Source of the DNA: Cheilinus undulatus
Taxonomy: Eukaryota > Chordata > Actinopteri > Labriformes > Labridae
Assembly (NCBI RefSeq): GCF_018320785.1
Contig: NC_054867.1
Location: forward strand, 54,943,776 to 55,007,775
DNA: 64,000 nucleotides
Direction of reading: 5' to 3'
The notes under the pieces are model-generated. The model was not told where the DNA came from. It did no database searches and worked only from the letters and a program-made list of their open reading frames with translations. The first letter of the stretch is position 1, and the number at the start of each line of letters is the position of its first letter. The position numbers were made by a program, and so were the translations under genes. Shown here in pieces: positions 1 to 12,000 of this stretch.

Positions 1-217
1 ATCTTCTTCAAAAGCAAGGATGGAGTGTTCATGCCACTAGGGGTGCATGGTCAGCGCCATCAACTTTTCTAAAAGTTTTGTGGAAGAAACACTTTTTTGG
101 ATGGAAAAATGTCCCCAGCTTTATTCAAATCATCATAAATCATCATAACTTCCATCCTTGCCTTTTGAAATGGTCTCATCAAATCTTAGAATGTAGCATC
201 CTTGCCTTTGAAGGTCT
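1..217. repeat. Degenerate copies of the CATTCCATCCTTGCC minisatellite family
   Basis: Scattered matches to the core seen in the large arrays (CAAGGATGGA-TGTT at the left edge, then ATCCTTGCCTTTGAAGG near 200). The copies are diverged and not in clean register. They abut the Tc1 relic at 218-469, the same association seen near 3000-3350. Confidence 0.5.
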
Positions 218-469
218 TCAGATGTTGTTCTGGGTTCTTTTGGGACCTCCTGGATCTCGTTGATTTGCTCTTGGAGTCATCTTAGTAGGCCAGCCTGTAC
301 TGGGAAGACTCACCACTCTTCGAAGTTTTCTCCATTTGTGGACAATGGCTCTCAGTGTGGTTGGCTGGAATACCAAAGCCTTAAACATATCTCTGTAACC
401 CTTTCCAGACTGATGGATGTCAGTGACTTTGTTTCTCATCTGTTCTTGAATTTCTGTAGATGGCTCCAT
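218..469 (-). pseudogene. Tc1-like transposase N-terminal relic
   Basis: An 83-codon open stretch on the minus strand reads as the paired-like helix-turn-helix part of a Tc1/mariner transposase: a Met-start region with QEQMRNKV, then SGKGYRDMFKAL, then a VHKWRKL recognition-helix-like segment and a basic GWPTKM stretch. The second HTH and the whole DDE catalytic domain are absent, so it is a dead fragment of the roughly 340-aa family protein. A second relic with the same HKWRKL and KRTQNN words sits at about 2956-3150 in the other orientation. Confidence 0.7.
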
Positions 470-1479
470 GATGTGTTGGAGATCTTTTAGACTCCGTCAC
501 TTTGTCAGACAGATTTCCGGGTTCAGCAGCTCCGGCAGTAATCAGAAGTCAGCAGATACCATCATCACCATGGCAGCATAGTTCAGGTCAGTAGACTGAC
601 ATAGAGCCACCATGAAAGACTGAATTCAGTGGTATTTAGTTTATAAAACTGACTGATTTCAGAGAAGAATCTGTTTAAAAACCTAACTGATAAAATGAAT
701 AGATAAATAAAAAGGTTTAATCAGAGCAGACTGGAACAAAGAAGGACTCAGGTGGTGAGATGTGAGGTCAGTCCTCTTCAGAGACCCTCTCTAATCCGTT
801 TATTAGATTAATCCCAGAAAACATCAGAGACAATAGACTTGTTATTGAAAGGATAAGGACAGGTTTAATGACCGGGAAGATTAATAAAATATTAAACATT
901 TTAGGATTTAAAGGTAAGGATGTTAGCATAAAAAATATTACTGGTTTTGATCTGTTTCCATTTAAAATCCAGATTCTGAGCTCTGATCCTCTCCCGTACC
1001 TGCATGCAGGTGTGAACAGAAGTAAACCGCTCTGGTGAAAGTGTTAGATTGATTTTAGTTTCATCTGTTTCTGTGGATTATTGAAATCTAAAGATTGTGA
1101 CCCAGCCTGGTCACCTGACAGGCCAGACTGTTTGTTTCACATCTCCATGGCATCATGGGATATATTTCACACCCATCTGGGCAACACCCCATAGACGGTG
1201 TTTGGGAAGGATAGAAGCTTTTATAATAAATCAGTAACTTAGTAAATAAATAGAATGATAAATGAAATCAAAGGATGGCTGAATGAAGTTCAGTCTTTCC
1301 CATTCATTACAGACCCGTCAGAGCAACAGAACAGTGGACGTAGTAAACGAGTGAACTAACCTGACCTCAGCAGGCAGCCATGTGGATAAACTAAACTCCA
1401 ATGATGAATGCTCCATCAGTCCCACCCACTTTTCCAAAGATTGCCAGCTATGACTGAATATTTGGCTCCCAACATCCCC
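470..1479. other. Intergenic, no gene recognised
   Basis: AT-rich sequence with no ORF resembling a protein and no clear repeat, apart from a short GGGCAACACCCC-TAGACGGT word near 1180 that recurs at about 10330 and 11590. Confidence 0.5.
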
Positions 1480-2095
1480 AGCTTCACTAGCGTTCCATCC
1501 TCCGCCTTTGATGATGTCACCCATTCAAGCTTAAAGAACATTCCATCATCTTTGAAGTAAGTGTATACACATTCCCTCCATGCCTTGGAAGATGATGTCA
1601 TCAAAGCTTATAAAACATTCCCGTCTTGCCCTTAAAAGAGGATATCTTCCATGAAAGTAAATGAAAAAGTCCCATCCTCTGCCTTTGAAAGAAATCAATC
1701 TTTAAAGCTTGTAAAACATTCCATCATCTGCCTTTGAAAGATCATGCCATCCATTAAAGCTTATAAAACATTCCACCCTTGCCTTTGACAGTTATCAATT
1801 TAAGTAAAAATATTCTGTCCTCTGCCTTAGTTAAGCCATTCTTTAAAGTGTTAAAAACATTGCCTCCTTGTGTTTGAAAGATGGCATCATAAAAGGTTCT
1901 AAGAATATCTTCCCTAAGTGTCTACAAAATGTACTATCCTTGCCTATGAGGATATCCATAAATGTCTTTCAAATGTTCCATCCTTGCCTTTGAAGAATGT
2001 CATCGTTAAGTGTCTATAAAACATTCCCCCTTGCCTTAAATGATCATGCCATCCATTAAAGCTTATAAAACATTCCCCCCTTGCCTTGATAAAGT
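1480..2095. repeat. Diverged minisatellite array, 46-50 bp family
   Basis: Repeated AAAACATTCCATCCTTGCCTT words followed by GATGATGTCATC and AAAGCTTATAAAA, at irregular spacing. This is the same family and orientation as 3355-4510, but older and less homogeneous. Confidence 0.75.
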
Positions 2096-2955
2096 CAGAC
2101 ATCACTGCTGCTTCATACTATACACCCCTGCCCCCCACGTGGTCTGGTTCAGGTTTTTGGACACTTTAAAGTGAAATGTTTGTGACAGAGGAGCAGTGAG
2201 AAAATGTTCTGATGTGAAAGAAGTGGCTGAAGTCCTTGAGTGCTCTCCTCTTCTTCATCCTGGACTCTCTTTTATGAACCATGATGCTCTCTGGTAATAA
2301 TCACTCTCTTTTAAACCTGTCACAGTGATGACGCAGAGCTCTTTAGGTGACTCTTCTTTCATCTACAAACCTCGTGGTGTGTTTTTAACCCTCGTCGTCA
2401 TGTCTGTGAGGATCTTTATTAAACTTTGATATTCTCCCTGAAAGCTTTTACACCCCCACGCTCAACCTTGTTCATTTTTCATCCTTAAAGCAGATCTTTA
2501 TAGTCTATTGATTTATCTCCTCAGATATAAAGTCACATAAACCAAGCTCCTCTTACTCAGGATTCATAAAACACTGATGCTTAATCTAAGAGTGTGTGAT
2601 GAAGAGGAGGGGGTGGTCGCTGTGCTGACCCCTCCAGACTAGAAATTATTAATGTTTAAAAGCCCCCTCCAATAAGCAGGTAAAATCCATTAGTAACCTG
2701 ATCCAGGAAAGACGCCTCTGAGGACCAGCCCAGGGTGATTACATCTTCATCGTATTAAACACTCAGCTTCATCAGGACAGGAATGAACATTCATCTTTGG
2801 GTGTTTAAGTGAAATATTCATCCCTGCCCTGTGGTTGCTGTTACTATGTTAGACAAAACCTCTGTCTCCAGACTCCTTCCCATTAAAACACCTAAAAAAA
2901 ACTCAGATTTGAATTTAAGTGGTAGAGTCAAGACAAAGATACAAATAGAAATGCA
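2096..2955. other. Intergenic, no gene recognised
   Basis: No coding or repeat structure was recognised in this roughly 860-bp stretch. Confidence 0.4.
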
Positions 2956-3150
2956 GCGATCATTCTGGAAAGGGGACCCCAGCAAACCAGTTTGAGAGCC
3001 ATTATCCACAAATGGAGAAAACTGTAACAGTGGTGAACCTTCTGAGGAGTGGCCGGACGAACAAATGACTCCAAGAGAACATGGACCACTCATCCAGGAG
3101 TTCCCACAAGAACCCAGAACAACATCTAAACATCTTAAAAGGCAAGGGTG
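2956..3150 (+). pseudogene. Tc1-like transposase N-terminal relic
   Basis: Plus-strand translation gives AIIHKWRK and, after frame breaks, TRTQNN, matching the relic at 218-469. Stops and frameshifts interrupt it. It is bounded on the right by CAAGGATGGAATGTTT minisatellite words. Confidence 0.6.
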
Positions 3151-3154
3151 CAAC

Positions 3155-4510
3155 TTTTCTAAGACTGGTTGAGACCTTCTTAAAGGCAAGGATGGAATGT
3201 TTGAAAGCTTTGGTTACATCAACATGACAATCAAAATCTGGGTGGAACTGTTTTTTTCCCTCCATTTTTGCCAAAAAGTAGGGCATCGCTGTCAACTTTT
3301 GGAAATGTGGATGGAATTTGCACCGCAGCTCTAGCGCCATCTTTTCTTTAGAAGATGATGTCATCCTTAAGTGTCTATAAACATTCCATCCTTGCTTTTG
3401 AAGATGAAATCATCCTTAAATGTCTATGGAATGTACCATTCTTGCCTTTGAAGATGATGTTGTCATTTAGTTTCTATAAAACATTCCATCCTTGCTGTTT
3501 AAGGTTATGTTATCCTTAAGTGTATAGTGTTTGATCCTTGCCTCTGAAGTTTATGTAATCCTTAAGTGTCTATAAAATATTCTGTCCTTTGAAGATGACA
3601 TCATCCTTTAGTGTCTACACAGCGTTCCATTCCTGCTTTTGAAAATGATGTTATTTAGTTTCTATAAAACATTCCATCCTTGCCGATTATGATGATGCTA
3701 TCCTTAATTATCTTTACAGTGTTCCATCCTTGCCTTTAACCAATATGTCAACCTTGAGTGTCCAAAACATATTCCATCCTTGCCTTTGAAGATATCCATA
3801 AATGTCTTTCAGAAGCTCCTTCCTTGGCTTTGAAGAATGTCATCCTTAAGCATCTATAAAACTTTCCATCCTTGCCTATGAAGAATGTCATCCTTAAGCA
3901 TCTATAAAACATTCCATCCTTGCCTATGAAGAATGTCATCCTTAAATGTCTATAATCCATTCCATCCTTGCCTTTGAAGAACAGCATCCTTAAGCATCTA
4001 TAAAACATTCCATCCTTGCCTTTGAAGAACAGCATCCTTAAGCATCTATAAAACTTTCCATCCTTGCCTATGAAGAATGTCATCCTTAAGTGTCTATAAA
4101 ACATTCCATCCTTGCCTTTGAAGAATGTCATCCTTAAGCATCTATAAAACATTCCATCCTTGCCTATGAAGAATGTCATCCTTAAGTGTCTATAAAACAT
4201 TCCATCCTTGCCTATGAAGAATGTCATCCTTAAGCATCTATAAAACATTCCATCCTTGCCTATGAAGAATGTCATCCTTAAGTGTCTATAAAACATTCCA
4301 TCCTTGCCTTTGAAGAATGTCATCCTTGAGCATCTATAAAACATTCCATCCATGCCTATGAAGAATGTCATCCTTAAGCATCTATAAAACATTCCATCCT
4401 TGCCTATGAAGAATGTCATCCTTAAGCATCTATAAAACATTCCATCCTTGCCTATGAAGAATTTCATCCTTAAGTGTCTATAAAATGTTCCATCCCTGCC
4501 TTTGAAGATT
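3155..4510. repeat. Minisatellite array, 48-bp unit (3355-4510 most regular)
   Basis: Unit is CATTCCATCCTTGCCT.TGAA followed by GAATGTCATCCTTAAG(CA/TG)TCTATAAAA. From about 3800 to 4500 the period is exactly 48 bp, about 15 units, with alternating CATC/TGTC variants suggesting higher-order units. Because 48 is a multiple of three, the minus strand stays open for 239 codons as a 16-residue repeat; I treat that as a by-product. The part before 3800 is more diverged. Confidence 0.9.
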
Positions 4511-5400
4511 GTTCACTATAGTGTGAACGGGGTGATTTCAGACACGGTCTTGGTTTGTGAACATGAGTTCAGCGTTGTTACGACCCGGCTCATGGGGAAA
4601 AAGGGAAGTAACAAAACCAGATGGAATTGGTTAAACCAAAAGTTAATTAATTACAAAAGAGGTCAAATTGTTTTACAAAATGTGGAAAACAAGAGGTTAC
4701 TGAAAGGACCGGTGGATGCTGATCCTACCTGTAAAAGAATATAAAGAGGGACTAAAACTAAGGTTTAGCAGCTAGCTGACTAGTTTGTGAAAATCAGTAA
4801 AAATAAACCTAACTGCCTACTCTATAACATCAAAAAGGAACAGCACCCCTAATTCCTAGTGAGATTAAACAATAAAAGCAACCTAATGTGTGTGTGTGTG
4901 AATTAAATTAAACTAAAATTCTGGCCCAATCTTAAGTGAACGAGTGCCTCATAAACAATAACAAGTTCATATCAAGAACAATTTACAAAGACAACCAGTT
5001 GCTGTCAACAAAACAAACACTAAGTTCTAGTTAGAACAATTCAAAGTTAACCTCAAGGGCTCTCTGAATGAGAGGCACAGGGGCAAGCTGATTATGAACC
5101 AAGCTGCCACGGACTGGTGTTTCAGGGAGCTTTGGTAGGTGCAGGTCCCCTCTGATTGGCTGATTGCTTCAGCTCAGCTGCACCCCAATCAAGCTTCACA
5201 GCTGGCAGCACAGGTGGATGACATTACCTGAAGATCACAGCACACTCACACAAACACACACACACACAGAACACAGAGGTTAATCTCACACATAGGAGAG
5301 GGGAACAAGCGTGTCCTTTACAAGCATGTTTACGACCAAATGACGGAGATAAGCTGTTAAAGAGGTACCACTAGCCTCTTAGCTCAGTCTTCTTCCAGAC
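4511..5400. other. Intergenic, no gene recognised
   Basis: Contains short (TG)n near 4887 and (CA)n near 5248. An 80-codon open frame at 4502-4744 has no recognisable domain and a low-complexity start in the minisatellite, so it is not called. Confidence 0.4.
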
Positions 5401-6279
5401 CAGTGGTTCTAAACCTTGGGGTCAGGACCCCCTTGAGGGGCGTGAGACACTGAGAGGGGGTCTCCAGATGCCCTAAAAAAACCTAATAATTTTTACTAGA
5501 TTACACTGTTGCCACTTTAAGCCAATTCTGTCAAAAGTTTTACTCCTTTTCATCCTTTTTTCCAACCAATATTAACAATTTTTTAACATTTAACACCTAT
5601 TTTTGTCTGTTTTAAACTCTTTCCACTTATTTTCTGCCTGTTCTGTTCTGTTAGGCTTAATGTTGCCTCTGTTGGCCCATTATTGCTACTATTAACCCCT
5701 TTTAACCACTTTTTACACCCAGTTTTCCCATTTTAACCACATTTCCCCATTTGATATGCCCATTTTTGCTGCTTTAACCTATTCCTGCAAGTATCTGCCC
5801 ATTTATATTTCCCAGTTAACCCATTTCTGCCAATTTTGGACAATTTTTGGCTTTTTGACCATTTTTATCTAATTTTTGCCACTTCTAAACCATTTCTACT
5901 ACTTTTAAAATCCAACTTCATCACCTTTTCCACCATTTTTTGCTATTATTAACCCATTGTAGCATTTTTTAAATCATTTTAATTCTTTTTTTAACAAAGG
6001 GGATTTACATTTTTTAGAAAGCTAATTACTACACGAATGATTAAAGAAGATTGTTTCTTTAATAGAGTGGTTATTTTTTCAGGTTAAATATAAAAAATGG
6101 ATTTCACAGCTTAACTTTACAGTGGACGATGGTTTTGCTGTCCTCCATGGGCCCCTCCTGTTTATTCCCCCTTATGGGGAACATGCATGGCTGTTCAACC
6201 ACCTTCAGGTAAAGTGGGGTCCCCGGTCTCTGGCACCTTTATTTCCGGGGTGGCGGGCTGAAATGGATGAGAACCTCTG
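5401..6279 (+). mobile_element. Non-autonomous hAT-like element (CAGTGGTTCT family)
   Basis: Starts CAGTGGTTCTAAACCTTGGGG and ends with the approximate inverse GATGAGAACCTCTG. Flanks TTCCAGAC and CTCTAGAC fit a diverged 8-bp target duplication, typical of hAT elements. The interior is a degenerate T-rich array (TTTTGCCACTTTTAACC words) with no transposase. A longer copy lies at 19401-20734. Confidence 0.8.
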
Positions 6280-7135
6280 CTCTAGACTCTTGTCTGCTTT
6301 CAGTTCCTTACTCTGATATGTCGACAGTCTCTCCCTCGTGTTGATTGGCCTAATATTCAGCAAAAATGGAGGGAAAGACACACTCTGTCCTCTGCCCTTA
6401 AAGAGGATGATGAAGGTGTGGTTTTAGCATTGTTGCTCTTTTTAAAGTTTATCCTGTTATGGTGACAACTGTGACAGAGAGAGAGAGGGGAGCCTGGAGG
6501 GAGGATGGAGGGGAGATGGGTGAGTCGAAGCTTTCAGACTTGACATTGTAGAGCAGAAGGGTGTGGTGGGGGGGGGGGGTGATGGCACAGTCCAATATAT
6601 CAGTTTCCTCCTCCCCTTACATTCAGACTTCATTAAGAATTAAAGCTGCTGCCAAAGAGCATAAAAATACATCCTGCTCATTCTGTTCTGAATAAAGAGG
6701 GAGGAAAAGCAGGGGAGACATAAGAACAAAACTTTGATACAAAAAAAACCCTAACTTTGTTTTTTTAGGATTATTTGTTGAGCTTCTTTGTCTTTACTCA
6801 TATTTTACAGTATTTTAGCAGTAAAGACGTGGTTTTGGTGAGATTTAAATTCTAAAATTCCAAGTATTTATGGAAGGGGATGAGGGACACTTCTTTTGGT
6901 CATGTTTGAGATCCAAGGACATTTTTCCAGTTCTGAGGAGAAAAGTCGGAACTCCAAGATTAATTCAGAATTCCAACTTGTTTTCAGGACTGGGGAAAAA
7001 CGTTGGATCTCAAATAACAAAACAAAATAACAAAAACCAGTGGCGCTTAACCTCTGAAATTAAGTTTATGATAAGGGTTAAAGAATTGTTTTATGTTTTG
7101 TTCATCAAAACTGTTCTTTCCTTTCATCTAAAGTA
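6280..7135. other. Intergenic, no gene recognised
   Basis: Contains a run of G near 6567-6578. The open frame at 6870-7136 has no recognisable family features. Confidence 0.4.
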
Positions 7136-8035
7136 AGAAGATCAAAGTCAGAATAATACGAATAAAGTCAGAATTATGAGATCAAAGTCAGAATAATGAG
7201 ATCAAAGTCAGAATTCTGAGATCAAAGTCAGAGTTCTGAGATCAAAGTCATTCTAAGTTTAAAGTCAGAATTCTGTGGTTAAAGTCATTTTAGAATCAAA
7301 GTCAGAATTATACGATCAAAGTCAGAATTATACAGTCAAAGTCAGAATTATACAGTCAAAGTCAGAATTATACAATCAAAGTCAGAATTATACAGTCAAA
7401 GTCAGAATTATACAATCAAAGTCAGAATTATAAGGTCAAAGTCAGAATTATAAGGTCGAAGTCAGAACTGTAAGATCAATGTCAGAATTTTGAGATCAAT
7501 GTCAGAATAACATGATCAAAGTCAGAATTCTGAGATTGTGGTCATTCTAAGTTTAAAGTCAGAATTCTGTAGTTAAGGTCATTTTACAATCAAAGTCAGA
7601 ATTATACGATCAAAGTCAGAATTATATGATCAAAGTCAGAATTTTAAGTTTAAAGAAAGAATTAAAAGATCATCGTCAGACTTCAAGTTAAAAGAATTTT
7701 AAGCTCAGAATCAGAATTGTATGATCTAAGTCTGATTTCTGAGCTCAAAGTTATTCTAAGTTTAAAGGCAGAATTCTGAGATCAGAGTCATTTTAGAATC
7801 AAAGTCAGAATTATGAGATCAAAGTCAAAATTCTCAGAAAACGTCCATTTAAGATCAATCAAAATTCTGAGATTAGAGTCAGGATTGAATAATCAAAGTC
7901 AGAATTATCAGACCAAAGTCAGAATATTGAGCTCAAAGTCAGAATTATAATATCAAAGTCAGAATTATAAGATCAAAGTCAGAATTATGAGATTGAAGTC
8001 AGAATTATAAGATCAAAATTATAAGTTCAGTCAGT
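7136..8035. repeat. Short tandem array, ~20-21 bp GATCAAAGTCAGAATTAT unit
   Basis: About 40 degenerate copies of (A)GATCAAAGTCAGAATT(A/C)T(G/A)A. The reverse complement of the same unit forms the array at 33120-33980 inside rbl1. Confidence 0.9.
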
Positions 8036-9058
8036 GAAAAAATCAGTGACCAAAATTGTCTTCTGTAATCAAATGCTCCATTAAAGTTAAAAGTATGACT
8101 AAAGATTTGTGGAGTTTTTTTTAAATCGATATCTCAGCATCAGTAAACAATCACTTTAATCAGATAATGTTCATTTCTCCTCTGCTTGGATCCAAAGGCT
8201 CTGACTCACCATCCTGCAGGCTTGGATATTACTGCCACCCAGTGGACAAAGGTTGTTATTACAACATAATCTTTAGACACTTGATGACTTTTTTCATCAG
8301 ATACTTTATTAAACAGTCTAAACCCATTATCAGTAAAAGACAACATGATATTACCCATTTTCTTCCACAGTACTCTCTCATCTGGCCATTTATCTGAAGC
8401 AATGATCTTTTTTTAGAGATCCAGATCATCTAGTACTAGTCTTTAAATGTGGATTAGATAAGGACAAAGAATGGAGGAGAGGAAGCTGGCAGTCAAACAG
8501 GAGCTAGCTACAGTGGCTCACATTAAAGAGCCGTTTAGCAGAACAGACTCGTTCATCATTACTCCGTCTGTCACCCTGCAAGGTTTATTTTGACAGTACA
8601 TCACAGTTTACATTACAGCATGTTTGAGACTAAATGAGGAATTTTATACGTTAGTGTAGAGATTGTACTCTCGAATGTGGAAGTGTTCTGAAGATCTCAT
8701 TATTCTGGATTACAAAGATAGTTTTCTAAACAGATTATAGATTAGACGCCCCCTTTTAGAGGGTAAAGACGACCTTCTTCTCCTGTGTGTGCAGGTAACC
8801 CATTTATATTTCCTGTAAAACCAAACCTCTCGATACCTGACACCGCAGTTCCTGCCTCTCCTCCTCTCCAGACATCACCTGGGTGGGGGGCAGGGAGCTT
8901 AAAAGACAGAGGGACACCTGAGACTCCTCACTGTGCTCCGTCACCTCAAACTTCACTGTCCTCTAATCGACTCTGCCGTCTGTTCTCTGCCTCATCCACC
9001 TCCTCGTCTCCACCTGTCCACCTCTTCGTCTTCATCCGTCCACCTCCTCGTCTTCACC
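8036..9058. other. Keratin gene upstream flank and 5' UTR
   Basis: No gene before the keratin start. A TTAAAA motif near 8899 followed by a short GC-richer leader could be a TATA-like box about 160 bp ahead of the ATG. The leader is CTCC/TCCACC-rich and has no in-frame ATG in the keratin frame close to the start except a distant one at 8933. Confidence 0.35.
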
Positions 9059-12000
9059 ATGAGTCTGAGCCGTTCAAAGAGAATCAGCTCCAGTAACTCG
9101 GTCCGGAGCAGCGGCGGATCCAGGAGGCTGAGTGGCTTTGGTCCGGTTCAGGGGGGTTTCAGCGGGATCTCTCTGAGCAGCAGCTCTCTGTATGCAGGTA
9201 CTAACGGCCATCACCATGGGCTGGCCGCCCCGCTGGCGTCCCTGTCCGTCAACAAGAGCCTGCTGGCCCCCCTCAACCTGGAGATAGACCCCAACCTGTC
9301 CATGAGCCGGGCCCACGAGAAGGAGCAGATCAAGAGCCTCAACAACCGCTTCGCCAGCTTCATCGACAAGGTAAACCACCTTCAGGTGATCTCAAAGATT
9401 AACACGAAACTACTCTGATAAATGTCTGAGTGTACAGTTAACGCTTTACTTTGGCATCCAGTGAGTCGGCCATTAATGTGTCATTAATGTTTGTTGATCT
9501 GATGAATATATTCGTCCACTATTCTCTCCTGTTTTAGCTCCGTGTTTGGTCTCCTCCACCTCCTGTCTCACTAGCTCCTAAATGCTCCACCTTATTCTAA
9601 AAAGCAGCATCTAAAGCTGCTGTAGAGAAGAGCTTAGCCTCCTGTTGCTCACACTCATATAACCGGGAAAATATTTGTGCGTTTGTTTAACACAGCTGAG
9701 TATCTAAGCACAAACTCCATCATGGTGCTGGTAGCTGCAGAATCTGAATGAACGCCCTGTCAGCTCTTTAAAATGATTCTTTTTCTTTTAATGCTTTTTA
9801 ATGCTGAGGTAACTATTATGATGCAGATTTTAAAAAAGAGCTTTAATCAGGGTTTTCTGTTTCACAGCAGGCACATATCTTTAATAGTTCTATTTCCAGT
9901 ACTAGATCAATAAGGTCAAAGGTCAAAGGTTTGTAGGATAAGCCATCACATAGACTCATCTTCTTAGTGATTAAACTTGCATTTTCAAATCCGCCTCACC
10001 TCCAGTCTATTTGCAGATTGCATTAGTTTAGCAAGCTACCATGTTGTAAGCAAGATTCATGGGCGTGGGGGGGGGGGCTGATTAGTAGGGAGGGGCCCTT
10101 GAGAAGCTTGCAATTTAAAAAAAAATGTTTTTTTCTTAGTAGTTAGTGTCATTAAGGAATATAAATAAAATGAAATAAAAACAATAAAATTCTTTAATTA
10201 AAAGAAATCAAAAACAAGTTTCAAATTTTTTTACAACTCAACTTTATTTGTATAGCACATTTCATACAGGTGTGAACTCAATGTGCTTTACAGAGATTAC
10301 AAACAGAAAAGCTATCAACTATTCAAGCAAATTGGGCAACACCCCGTAGACGGTACGTGGTGTGGTATGTTTTGTGTTGGTCTGGACATCCTACATACAG
10401 TCCTCAACAAATGTATCAGACCACCTGTCATATCTGTCTCAGAGACCATCCAGCATCATGAAGTGCTTTAATGCAGACTCTTTCATTTTCAGTCAGCTCT
10501 CCACGTTTTACCATTTTGAACAGGAATGAGGGATTTCAAACTGAATTCACCCAAATGTGAGCCGGCTCACTGGGCTTCTCTGAGATGTCAGAAATGAATC
10601 AAGCATAACATTCAACCACTAAAACTCATTTTTCTGTTCAGGAATGACAGTAAATAACTATAATTTGACATATTAATCAAGAAATAATAACCTGCTTTAC
10701 TATTTTTTACGTTTTTTTGTAAATCAGTAAATTTAAAAATTCATGGATAACAATAATAATTCTATTTTAGCATTAAGAATATCATTTGGGTTAAAGAGCT
10801 TCTACATATTGGTGTATTAACCATTGCAGAAACATAAAAATGATTTTGGTAATTACCAATGCTGTTAATTTAGGGCAGCTGTGGCATAAAGCTTACTTTG
10901 GTGGTGGTCTAATAAATTTAAGCACTGTACCACACATCATATATTGCCGGAAAACACAGATTCTCAGCTCTCTGTCCGTGCCCCCACGGTTTCCGGTGGT
11001 ACTGCTCCGTTTGGCTCGTATCCGTAAGCTTTATGGAAACGTGCAGAAATACGGACGAAATGAATGCAGAGCACAGACAGAAGGCTCCGTCCGTATCTGG
11101 ATTCGTATTTAACGTTGAGCTTAAATGGGCCTTTATGGTAATAATACTCCGGACATATAAAACACAGCGCCGGGTCAGTGGGTAAAGGGTTAATTAATCT
11201 TGTTAGTTTTCTTAGACATTGAATCAGAAATAATCAGACCAAGCTCCCATTCAAAAAAAACCTTCAAGGTCTTCATAGTAGAGATGGATTAGAGCTGCAC
11301 CTCTGGGCTCTGGTTCCTCAGACTGCATGAATTAAAGGTTCAGTGGATGGTCTGCTCTGTCCATACTTCCACATATTCTCATTCTGCAAAGTTGTTTTAG
11401 CTCAACTTCCTTTGAAAGGATGCTGAAGTAACTTTTATATAGGGGGCATTGAGTGAACCAGAGGGCCGAATGTGGCCCCCGGGCCGCCAGTTGCCCACCC
11501 GATGGTCAGGTCTCTGTTTTTATCAAATGTTTAGGCAAACTCACACCAGATCAACTGTTCCACCTACACATAACACGGGAATCAACCTGGTCAACACCCC
11601 GTAGATGGTATGTGGTGTGGTATGTTTTGTGTTTGTCTGGACATCCTACATATATGTACTAACTTTTATGCGTCTAGCTCAAACTCTGTTGTTGTAGACA
11701 TGAAGGATGTTTGTGACAGACATGCACAAGAATACATGCTTTTACAGCTGGATCCAAGTATCTGCGAATTTTGTTGAGTTTTCAGGCTTGTTGATTCCTC
11801 TAAATTAGTGAGTAATTTGTCAGAACAATGATAAAAGAAGAGGAATTCCTTCAGTTTTACTCTGGTCCTCTCTCCTAGGTCTGAGCTCAGGCCCTCACCA
11901 TGGACAAACCCTTAAAGGGTAGTGAAGTATTAGAGAAGTACATGTTTACATGTGGAAGTGAATCTGATTGGTAGCGTGTTGATATTCCGGTTCTCTCATT

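Noticed and set aside
3748-4467. 239-codon minus-strand frame with a 16-residue repeat
   Set aside because: It is the 48-bp minisatellite read in a frame that stays open because 48 is divisible by three. No start context, splice support or family.
8933-9058. Upstream in-frame ATG for the keratin
   Set aside because: It would add 42 low-complexity residues from the leader. The ATG at 9059 gives a normal type II head.
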